In this document: positions 32,657-40,090 of the stretch, piece by piece
Layout of the letters: each line of letters starts with the position of its first letter
Numbering within the stretch: position 1 is the stretch's first letter
Source of the DNA: Caulobacter sp. Root343
GTDB lineage: Bacteria > Pseudomonadota > Alphaproteobacteria > Caulobacterales > Caulobacteraceae
Assembly (NCBI RefSeq): GCF_001425745.1
Contig: NZ_LMDF01000011.1
Location: 2,657 to 45,875, forward strand
Direction of reading: 5' to 3'
Length of the DNA: 43,219 nucleotides
Made by a program: the position numbers and the translations under genes
Notes under the pieces: generated by a model
Databases searched by the model: none
The model's input: the letters and a program-made list of their open reading frames with translations, nothing else
What the model was told of the DNA's origin: nothing

Positions 32657-33687
32657 CCGCTTCCCCGACGCTTTCCCCGGAACCGACAGTCCAGCAGGCC
32701 GCGCCGCCCCAACCCGCGCCGCCGCCTGGGCGCCGCTTCGACCTTCTGGCCTTCGCGCGTAAGCATCGGACGATCCTGTTCCTGCTGCTGCTGATCGCCG
32801 CGTTCGGGATCGTCAACGAACGCTTCCTGACGATCCGCAACGCGCTGAACATCCTCAGCGAGGTGTCGATCTACGGCATCATCGCGGTCGGCATGACCTA
32901 TGTGATCCTGATCGGCGGCATCGACGTGGCGGTCGGCTCGCTGCTGGCCTTCGCCTCGCTGGCGGCCGCCTATGTGATCACCACGGTGGTCGGCGAGTCG
33001 CCGGTCAGTTGGCTGATCGCACTGACCCTTTCCAGCGTCGTCGGCCTGGTCGGCGGCTACATCCATGGCAAGGCGGTGACCTGGCTGCACGTTCCCGCCT
33101 TCATCGTCACCCTGGGCGGCATGACCGTCTGGCGCGGCGCGACCCTGATCCTCAATGACGGCGGTCCTATCTCGGGCTTCGACGCGGCCTATCGCTGGTG
33201 GGGCACGGGCGACATCCTGTTCGTGCCGGTCCCGGTGGCGGTTTTCGCCCTGGTGGCGATCGTCGGCCACGTGGTGCTGCGCTACACGCGCTACGGCCGC
33301 CAGGTCTACGCCGTCGGCGGCAACGCCGAGGCCGCGCGCCTGTCGGGGGTCAATGTCGACTTCATCGTCACCAGCGTCTACGCCGTGATCGGCGCCCTGG
33401 CCGGCCTGTCGGGCTTCCTGCTGTCGGCCCGCCTGGGCTCCGCCGAGGCGGTGGCTGGCACGGGCTACGAGCTGCGGGTCATCGCCTCGGTGGTGATCGG
33501 CGGGGCCAGCCTGACCGGCGGCTCCGGCGGCGTCGGCGGCACCATCCTGGGCGCCCTGCTGATCGGCGTACTGTCGAACGGCCTGGTGATCATGCACGTC
33601 ACCTCGTACTTCCAGCAGGTGGTGATCGGCCTGATCATCGTCGCCGCGGTCGCCTTCGACCACTACGCCCGCACCCACAAGGCCTGA
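32653..33687 (+). CDS. iatP: Sugar/inositol ABC importer permease (IatP type)
   Basis: A 344-residue inner-membrane protein of the CUT2 permease family. After a proline-rich cytoplasmic start come eight or more helices with the family blocks ISIYGIIAVGMTYVILIGGIDVAVGS-like (residues about 70-100), HVPAFIVTLGGMTVWRGATL, RYGRQVYAVGGNAEAARLSG (the coupling loop) and SVVIGGASLTGGSGGVGGTILGALL. It completes the importer with the binding protein and ATPase encoded upstream. The GH92 gene begins six bases after it, so sugar release and uptake are under one promoter. Confidence 0.9.
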   Translation: MTASPTLSPEPTVQQAAPPQPAPPPGRRFDLLAFARKHRTILFLLLLIAAFGIVNERFLTIRNALNILSEVSIYGIIAVGMTYVILIGGIDVAVGSLLAFASLAAAYVITTVVGESPVSWLIALTLSSVVGLVGGYIHGKAVTWLHVPAFIVTLGGMTVWRGATLILNDGGPISGFDAAYRWWGTGDILFVPVPVAVFALVAIVGHVVLRYTRYGRQVYAVGGNAEAARLSGVNVDFIVTSVYAVIGALAGLSGFLLSARLGSAEAVAGTGYELRVIASVVIGGASLTGGSGGVGGTILGALLIGVLSNGLVIMHVTSYFQQVVIGLIIVAAVAFDHYARTHKA

Positions 33688-33692
33688 TCCCG

Positions 33693-35987
33693 ATGCGCCT
33701 CCTGAGCGGTCTTCTCCTCGGCGCCGCCCTGGCGGTGCTGCCGCTCGCGGCATTGGCCCAAACCGCCGCGCCTGATCTGACGCAAAAAGCCGACCCGTTC
33801 GTCGGCGTCGACGGCGGCGGGGTCACCGGCGGTAACACCGTGCCCGGCGCCGGCGTGCCGTTCGGCTTCGTGTCGCTGAGCCCCGACACCACCAACGCCG
33901 ACACCAACGGCTATGATTCCAAGAGCCCGATCATGGGCTTCAGCTACACCCACGTCAGCGGCACCGGCGGCTCGGGCAAGTACGGCAACTTCCGGGTCAC
34001 GCCGACCGTCGGCCCGCTGAAATTGAACCACCTGCACTTCGGCAAGACCGGCGAGCGGGCCTCGCCGGGCTACTATTCCGTCGGCCTGGGCAACAGCGAC
34101 GCCGAGCGGATCCAGGTCGAGCTGACCGCCTCGCGACGGGTTGGCTTCCAGCGCCTGACCTACCCCGCCGTCGCCGACAGCCAGCTGATCTTCGACGTCA
34201 GCTCAGTGGTCGCCATGCGCGGGCGGGGCCAGCGGGTGCGGCTGGCCAAGGTCGAGCTGATCGACGACCACACCCTGGCTGGCGAGGTCACGGTCGAGGG
34301 CGGTTGGAACCCCGCGCCCTACACTCTCTATTTCCACGCCGTCGTCGACCGGCCGGCCAAGGCCTTCGGGGCCTGGAAGGCGGGCCAGGGCGCATTCGAG
34401 GCCAAGCCCGGCGTCGGCCGCTCGGAAGGCGGTTCGCAGGTCAAGAGCCCGGCCAACCGCCAGGGCCTGATGATTGAGTACGACACCGAGCGCGAGTTCT
34501 CAAATCGCCTCGGCGCCTATCTGACCTTCGACACCACCACCCGGCGCCAGGTCCAGATGAAGCTGGCCGTGTCGTTCGTCAGCGCCGCCAAGGCCCGCGC
34601 CAACCTGGCCGAGGAAATGCCCGGCTGGGACTTCGACGGCTATCGCCAGGCGGCGCGGGCTCAATGGGCGGACGCCCTGGCCAAGATCCAGGTCGAGGGC
34701 GGCACGGACGAGCAGCAGCGGATCTTTTACTCGGCCCTCTACCGCGCTCACACCATGCCGCACGACCTCAGCGGCGAGAACGTCTGGTGGACATCCGACG
34801 AGCCCCACTACGAGGACTTCTACACCCTGTGGGACACGTTCCGGACGCTGCACCCGCTGCTGACCGTGATCCAGCCGCAACGGCAGCGCGACATGCTCCG
34901 CTCGCTGATCGACACCTACAAGCATACCGGCTGGATGCCCGACGCGCGCATCGCCGGGGCCAACGGCATGACCCAGGGCGGCTCCAACGGCGACGTCCTG
35001 GTCGCCGACGCCGTCGTCAAGAAGTTAGGCGGCTTCGACCAGGCCCTGGCCTATGAGGCGATCCGCAAGAACGGCGAGGTCGACACCGACCAACCCTTCC
35101 TGCAGGGCCGGGTGCTGAAGGACTATCTGAAGCTGGGCTATGTGCCCTTTACCGAGACGCGGTCCGCCTCGCGCACCCTGGAATACGCCTATGACGACTA
35201 CGCCATCGGCGTGGTGGCCAAGGCCCTGGGCAAGACCGACGACGCCAAGCGCTACCTCGCGCGCGCCGGCAACTGGAAGAACCTCTGGGACGATAAGCTG
35301 GGCTGCGTCCGCCCGCGTTACCCGAACGGCGAATGGGTCGAGAACTACAGCTGCACCTATGAGTATCCGGACCGCTCGGGGCCGTGGTGGGACGCACCGT
35401 TCTACGAGGGCAATTCCCTGCAGTACTCCACCTATGTGCCGCAGGACGTGGCCGGACTGATGGCGAAGGCGGGTGGCCGCGAGGGCTTCGTCGCCTGGCT
35501 GGACCAGCTGTTCGACGGCCACTACTCGCAGGGCAACGAGCCCGACATCCTGGCGCCGTACCTCTACATCCACGCCGGCCGGCCCGACCGCACCGACGAG
35601 ATCGTCCGCCAGCTGATGGCCAAGCATTACCACGCGACCCGCACGGGCCTGCCGGGCAATGACGACGCCGGCGCGATGTCCAGCTGGTACGTCTGGAACG
35701 CGCTCGGCCTCTATCCGAACGCGGGCCAGCCCTACTACTACATCGCCTCGCCGGTGTTCGCGCGCGGCGTCATCGCGCTGGAAGGCGGCAAGAGCTTCGT
35801 CGTCGAGGCGCCGGCGACCTCCGACGCCAACCGCTACGTCACGGCCGCGAGCCTGAACGGCAAGCCGCTGGACCGCGCCTGGATCACCCATGACGAACTC
35901 GCCAAGGGCGGGGTGCTGACGCTGACGATGGGCTCGAAGCCATCGGCCTGGGCAACGACGTTCGTGGCCCCGCCCAACGGACAGTGA
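33693..35987 (+). CDS. GH92 exo-alpha-mannosidase (first), secreted
   Basis: A 764-residue protein from ATG 33693 with a signal peptide ending LAALA before QTAAP. It has the GH92 order: N-terminal sandwich beginning DPFVGVDGGGVTGGNTVPGAGVP, then the helical barrel with YSALYRAHTMPHDLSG, LWDTFRTLHPLL and GGSNGDVLVADA. Near residue 613 comes QGNEPD, holding the catalytic acid glutamate, and near 654 GNDDAGAMSSWYVWNALGLYP, holding the base. GH92 enzymes use calcium and remove alpha-mannose with inversion. It is the last gene of the inositol-importer operon and ends at a strong hairpin. The substrate is probably an outer-membrane or periplasmic oligosaccharide. Confidence 0.95.
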   Translation: MRLLSGLLLGAALAVLPLAALAQTAAPDLTQKADPFVGVDGGGVTGGNTVPGAGVPFGFVSLSPDTTNADTNGYDSKSPIMGFSYTHVSGTGGSGKYGNFRVTPTVGPLKLNHLHFGKTGERASPGYYSVGLGNSDAERIQVELTASRRVGFQRLTYPAVADSQLIFDVSSVVAMRGRGQRVRLAKVELIDDHTLAGEVTVEGGWNPAPYTLYFHAVVDRPAKAFGAWKAGQGAFEAKPGVGRSEGGSQVKSPANRQGLMIEYDTEREFSNRLGAYLTFDTTTRRQVQMKLAVSFVSAAKARANLAEEMPGWDFDGYRQAARAQWADALAKIQVEGGTDEQQRIFYSALYRAHTMPHDLSGENVWWTSDEPHYEDFYTLWDTFRTLHPLLTVIQPQRQRDMLRSLIDTYKHTGWMPDARIAGANGMTQGGSNGDVLVADAVVKKLGGFDQALAYEAIRKNGEVDTDQPFLQGRVLKDYLKLGYVPFTETRSASRTLEYAYDDYAIGVVAKALGKTDDAKRYLARAGNWKNLWDDKLGCVRPRYPNGEWVENYSCTYEYPDRSGPWWDAPFYEGNSLQYSTYVPQDVAGLMAKAGGREGFVAWLDQLFDGHYSQGNEPDILAPYLYIHAGRPDRTDEIVRQLMAKHYHATRTGLPGNDDAGAMSSWYVWNALGLYPNAGQPYYYIASPVFARGVIALEGGKSFVVEAPATSDANRYVTAASLNGKPLDRAWITHDELAKGGVLTLTMGSKPSAWATTFVAPPNGQ

Positions 35988-35992
35988 GGATA

Positions 35993-36019
35993 AATCCCTC
36001 TCTCATAGAGAGAGGGATT
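35993..36019. terminator. Bidirectional hairpin terminator
   Basis: AATCCCTCTCTC and GAGAGAGGGATT form a perfect 12-pair stem around ATA. It lies five bases past the first GH92 stop and eight bases past the GH27 stop on the other strand, and serves both convergent genes. Confidence 0.85.
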
Positions 36020-36027
36020 CCAACAGT

Positions 36028-37380
36028 TCAGCGCCCTGCCAGCCGATACAGCCCCGATCCATGCGACGGCAGCTGAACGGCGAACCGGCCGGCGATCTTG
36101 CCCAGATCGCTCCGTGACCAGAGGTCCCGCGCCGCAACCGTCCCGGGCAGGCCCACGGCCTTGAAGTCGACGCCGACCTCGCGCGCTTTGCCGCCGGTGT
36201 TGAATAGAGCCAGGTAGGTGTCGCCGTTCGTCGCCTTCGCCGTCCAGACGCGGATCCCGTCCTCGACAAAATGAGGCTGGTTGCCGCGCGAGGCCTGGTT
36301 GACCGCGATCACCTCGGGATTGGTCAGCAGGGCCTTGGTCGGGCCGTCCAGGTGGCGCAGATCGCCGCCCATGATCAGCGGCGAGCGGGCGATCGACCAC
36401 AGGGTCATCAGGGTGCGCTGTTCGTCGACCGTGAACTTGGTGTCGCGCTCGCCCAGGGCCAGGCGGCCCAGCGGCAGCATGTCGGCGTCGGGCCAGCCGC
36501 CGTCGCCGCTATAGGGCGACCAGTTCTCCAGCCGTGTAAACTGGGCGTCCAGCATCTTCCAGTCGTCCCAGAAGTCGTCCGAGATCCGCCACATCTGGGC
36601 GTGCTGCTTGGCATGGGCGCCGCGCACCACCGGGGTCTCGCCCGGCGACATCGACAGGATCATCGGCCGGCCCGAGCGGCCGATGGCGCGATGGATGGCC
36701 TCGATCTCGGCGGCGTGGGCGTCATAGGGCCGGCTGAGGTCGTCGACCTTGACGAAGTCCACGCCCCATGAGGCCAGCAGCGAAAAGACACTATCGTAAT
36801 AGGCCTGGGCGCCCGGCTTGCTCATGTCGACCCCGTACATGTCGGGGTTCCACGAGCAGACGCTGCGCTTGTCGACGATGTCGACGATCGGAATATTGGT
36901 CCCCAGCACCTTCAGGCCGCGCTCGACCGCCAAGCGCGGGGCGCCGCGCATCAGGTGAACGCCGAAGCGTAGGCCCAGGGCCCGGCAGCGGTCGGCCAAC
37001 GGCTTGAAGCCCTTGCCGCCGGCGCTGGACGGGAAGCGGTTCGGGGCCGGCAGCAGCCGGCCGTGGTCGTCCAGGGTCGGGACTGGCTTGGCGGCGTATT
37101 CGTAGCTGCTGGCGCCCGGCTCGTACCACTGGATGTCGACGGTCAGGATGTCGTAGCCGGCGGGCAGCAACTCGCGGGCCATGATCCCCGCCTGCTCCAA
37201 GGTCTGGGCCTCGGTGATCGTGGTGGCGAAGCTGTTCCAGCTGTTCCAGCCCATCGGCGGCGTCGGGGCCAGCAGCGGCGTCTTCTTGGCGGCCGGCTTG
37301 GTCGCGGCGGCGGCGGGCAGAGCGCCCAGCGCCGCGGACGCGCCCAGCAGCCCGCGACGGCTCAGCTTCATCGTGCTCAT
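36028..37380 (-). CDS. GH27 alpha-galactosidase-like enzyme, Tat-exported
   Basis: A 450-residue protein from ATG 37380. LSRRGLLGASAALGALPAAAA is a twin-arginine signal. The catalytic barrel opens with PTPPMGWNSWNSF, continues with YDILTVDIQWYEPG, and has WGVDFVKVDDLS with the nucleophile D213 and WRISDDFWDDW with the acid near D268-D269. A C-terminal beta-sandwich follows (AVNQASRGNQPHFVEDGIRVW and on). GH27 includes alpha-galactosidase, alpha-N-acetylgalactosaminidase and isomaltodextranase; the tryptophan and cysteine pattern of the substrate loop is unlike plant alpha-galactosidases, so the sugar is open. It lies 11 bases after the GH115 gene in the same unit. Confidence 0.85.
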   Translation of the reverse strand: MSTMKLSRRGLLGASAALGALPAAAATKPAAKKTPLLAPTPPMGWNSWNSFATTITEAQTLEQAGIMARELLPAGYDILTVDIQWYEPGASSYEYAAKPVPTLDDHGRLLPAPNRFPSSAGGKGFKPLADRCRALGLRFGVHLMRGAPRLAVERGLKVLGTNIPIVDIVDKRSVCSWNPDMYGVDMSKPGAQAYYDSVFSLLASWGVDFVKVDDLSRPYDAHAAEIEAIHRAIGRSGRPMILSMSPGETPVVRGAHAKQHAQMWRISDDFWDDWKMLDAQFTRLENWSPYSGDGGWPDADMLPLGRLALGERDTKFTVDEQRTLMTLWSIARSPLIMGGDLRHLDGPTKALLTNPEVIAVNQASRGNQPHFVEDGIRVWTAKATNGDTYLALFNTGGKAREVGVDFKAVGLPGTVAARDLWSRSDLGKIAGRFAVQLPSHGSGLYRLAGR

Positions 37381-37391
37381 CGGGAACGCCT

Positions 37392-39923
37392 CTAGTGGTT
37401 TTCGTGGGTCGGGATCACCTCGGGCGTGACCAGGCGCAGCTGGTCCAGCCCGACACGGCCGGCGCGCGAGACGACGGTGACCGTGTGGCGGCCCGGCGAC
37501 AGCACGGGGCCGGCCGTGGCCTTCAGCAGGTTGTCCAGCACCCCCTGGGCCCAGGCCGGCGAGCCGACATTGCGCGGCCAGCTGACGCGCTGGGGCGCGG
37601 CGCCGTCGACGCTGACGTCCAGCTCGATCTCCTTGGCCTGGCCGTCCGGGAAGATCGGCAGCACGCCGACCTGCACGCTGCGGCCCGCCGCGCCGACCTC
37701 GACATTGAAGGTCAGGGTCGCGCCAGGCGCGTCGGCGATCATCACCCCACGCCCCCGGCCCACGCCCTCGACCAGACGCCAGCCGGTATTGGTCAGATAC
37801 GTCTCGGCCTCGACGATCGGCGAGCCGGCGGGCGCATTGCCGTCGACCACGGCCAGGAACTTGGCCGGATCCGAGATCAGGCCGCCGCCGGGCATCGGCA
37901 CGGGGCGGGCGCGGTAGATGCGCCACTGGCTGTCGGCCGGCTCCTCGGGCATCAGCCAGCGCCACTTGCCGCCGGCGATCTTGGTGTTGAAGCGGTCGGT
38001 CAGGGCGGTGATCTCGCTCTGGGCGTCGACAGCGGCGGCGCCCGCCGAGCGGGCCATGACTTGGTCGTCGTCGATCAGCTCGTTGTAACGCTCGGCGGCG
38101 AAGAACCGCATGTTGGCCGCCGCCGAGACACGGATCGGGAACTCGACCAGCTCGAACCAGGCGTCGGCCTGCTGCGGCGACACCTGGGTCCCCGCCGCCT
38201 TGGTCGCGTCCACCAGCTTGCGGAAGGCGCGGAGGCGGTCATTGACCTCGTCGGCCGTAAAGCTGGACAGGTGCCGGCTCTCGGCCTTGGGCTGCCACTC
38301 CATGTGCTCGGGCCGGCGCTCGAAGTTCAGCCGGTAATAGGTGTCGAGCAGGTCGGCGGTCTTGCCGGCCAAGGCGGAGCCGAAGGCGCGGCCGCTCCAG
38401 TCCTCCAGGAACTGCCGCTGGCTCTTGCCGCGCCAGCGATCGATGTCCCAGGCCATTTCCAGGAAATGGCTGGCGCCGATCTCGGCCGGCTTGATGTCGC
38501 CGACATTGGCGACCCAGACGTTGCGCGCGCCCTTGTCCCAGGCATGGATCATCTCTTCCTGGACCAGGGCCGGCGGCGTCGTGCCCAGCCACAGGTAGGA
38601 CAGCGGATAGCCCAGGTAGGACAGGTGGTAATAGACCCCCGCCCCGCCCTTGCGGTTGGCCTCCTCGGCGCTGGCGAACTGGCGGATGTAGCCGAAATTG
38701 TCGTCGGGCCAGACGATGGTCACGTCGTCCGGGACCTTCACGCCAGCCCGGTAGATCTCCAGCACCTCTTTGTACGGAACGAATATCTGCGGAACCTTGG
38801 CCAGGTCCGGCGAGACGTTCTTGCTGAGGATCTCGCGCTGGTCGGCGATGATCTTGTCCAGCAGGGCGACCTTCTCCTGGATGGTCTTGGGCCCGACCAT
38901 GCCGCTGTCGTGGATGCCGCGCATGCCCACGGTCCACAGGCTCTCATAGCCGGCGTTGGTCTTGGCGCGCTCTTCCCAGTAGGCCTTCACGCCGTCCGGA
39001 TTGGTCGCGTAGTTGAACTTGTCGGGCGCGTCCTTCCACTCGCCGACATTGTTGCGCAGCATGGCCTCGGCGTGGGACGAGCCCATGACGATGCCGTACT
39101 CCTCGGCCAGCTTGGCGTTGGCTGGGTCGGAGTTGAACGGCGCGGTCGTGTGGTGCATGGCCGGCCACAGGGTGTTGGCCTTCAGGCGCAGCAGCAGGGT
39201 GAAGATCCGGCGGTAGGTCTTGGGCCCGATGTCGCCGCGCTCGGGATCGAAGGTCTTGGCGGCCCACGGATAGAGCCCCCAGTCCTCGTCATTGACGAAC
39301 ACGCCCCGATAGCGGACCGACGGCGGACCGAAGCGGTGGACGCCGGCGCGGACGAACAGCTTGTCGCGATGCTGCGGCGTCACGTCGGCCCACCAGGCCC
39401 AGGGGGAGACCCCCATGGCCTGGGCGACCTCGTAGATCCCGAAGGCGGTCCCGCGCCGGTCGCTGCCGATCACCACCAGGGCCTTGTCGACGCCGGGCAG
39501 CGGGCGGTCGACGGAGGCAATGACGAAGCTTTCCCAAGCTCCGGTCAGGCGCGAGACGTCGACCTTCCTTGCGGCGACCAGCTGGTCGATCAGCTTGCCG
39601 TGGCCCAGCGTGCCGACCAGGATCGCGGTCTTGCCGGCGGGCGCGGCCGCGACGGCGACCGACTGGCCCGTGACGGTCTTGAGGTCGTCAGCGAGATCAT
39701 CGGCCGCGTGGCGGACGACGGCCGCGTCGGCGGGATCGATCACGATCGTCGGCGCCTTGCCGGCCTCGACCAGCACGAAACCGCCGCGTGCGAGGCTGTC
39801 GCTGAAGATCGGTTCGGCCTCGGCCGCGGTCCGCGTGGGCTGGGCCGCAATGGCCCCTGTCGTCACGCCAAGGCACAGGACGAGCGCCCAGACTCCCGCG
39901 GTCGCGGATCGAACCCACTGCAT
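37392..39923 (-). CDS. GH115 alpha-glucuronidase, secreted
   Basis: An 843-residue protein. The signal peptide ends TTGAIA before AQPTRT. The order is that of GH115: N-terminal domain with DAAVVRHAADDLADDLKTVTGQ, then the barrel with YRGVFVNDEDWGLYPWAA, LLLRLKANTLWPAMH, GIVMGSSHAEAMLRNN, VGMRGIHDSGM, IVWPDDNFGYIR and GVYYHLSYLGYP, then a helical domain and a C-terminal sandwich (EAETYLTNTGWRLVEG and on). Known members remove alpha-1,2-linked (4-O-methyl-)glucuronic acid from xylan. No xylanase is encoded nearby, so the glucuronic acid here may be on a different glycan. ATG 39923 has GAGGA six bases before it. Confidence 0.93.
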   Translation of the reverse strand: MQWVRSATAGVWALVLCLGVTTGAIAAQPTRTAAEAEPIFSDSLARGGFVLVEAGKAPTIVIDPADAAVVRHAADDLADDLKTVTGQSVAVAAAPAGKTAILVGTLGHGKLIDQLVAARKVDVSRLTGAWESFVIASVDRPLPGVDKALVVIGSDRRGTAFGIYEVAQAMGVSPWAWWADVTPQHRDKLFVRAGVHRFGPPSVRYRGVFVNDEDWGLYPWAAKTFDPERGDIGPKTYRRIFTLLLRLKANTLWPAMHHTTAPFNSDPANAKLAEEYGIVMGSSHAEAMLRNNVGEWKDAPDKFNYATNPDGVKAYWEERAKTNAGYESLWTVGMRGIHDSGMVGPKTIQEKVALLDKIIADQREILSKNVSPDLAKVPQIFVPYKEVLEIYRAGVKVPDDVTIVWPDDNFGYIRQFASAEEANRKGGAGVYYHLSYLGYPLSYLWLGTTPPALVQEEMIHAWDKGARNVWVANVGDIKPAEIGASHFLEMAWDIDRWRGKSQRQFLEDWSGRAFGSALAGKTADLLDTYYRLNFERRPEHMEWQPKAESRHLSSFTADEVNDRLRAFRKLVDATKAAGTQVSPQQADAWFELVEFPIRVSAAANMRFFAAERYNELIDDDQVMARSAGAAAVDAQSEITALTDRFNTKIAGGKWRWLMPEEPADSQWRIYRARPVPMPGGGLISDPAKFLAVVDGNAPAGSPIVEAETYLTNTGWRLVEGVGRGRGVMIADAPGATLTFNVEVGAAGRSVQVGVLPIFPDGQAKEIELDVSVDGAAPQRVSWPRNVGSPAWAQGVLDNLLKATAGPVLSPGRHTVTVVSRAGRVGLDQLRLVTPEVIPTHENH

Positions 39924-39958
39924 CGATATTCCTCAGACAAATAGCTCGCCGGCCACAC

Positions 39959-40010
39959 TAGAGCCTGTCCGTTTCTGATGGAAACATCAGAAACGGATAA
40001 ACAGGCTCTA
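39959..40010. repeat. Long stem-loop with GAAA loop
   Basis: Outer arms TAGAGCCTGT/ACAGGCTCTA and inner arms CCGTTTCTGATG/CATCAGAAACGG pair perfectly around GAAA, with a four-base bulge ATAA on one side. It lies in the GH115 leader, downstream of the second GH92. It may be a dispersed repeat element or a leader control structure. Confidence 0.8.
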
Positions 40011-40020
40011 TCTCTAATAG

Positions 40021-40073
40021 TTAGAGCGTGGCGGGCGCCGAAACCGCTCACACTTTCGGCTGCCACGCTCTAA
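40021..40073. repeat. Second long stem-loop, adjacent
   Basis: TTAGAGCGTGGC and GCCACGCTCTAA form the outer stem; GCCGAAA and TTTCGGC form an inner stem around a ten-base loop. Its end sequence TAGAGC/GCTCTA is shared with the first stem-loop, so arms of the two could also pair with each other. Confidence 0.8.
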
Positions 40074-40090
40074 TCGACCTTGAGCTCAGA

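Noticed and set aside
37395..39944. Very long plus-strand frame (849 codons) opposite GH115, and similar ones at 24784-27306 and 40592-42613
   Set aside because: Exact mirrors of well-supported genes, rich in Arg, His, Gln and Gly and without domains; they arise from high GC at third positions.
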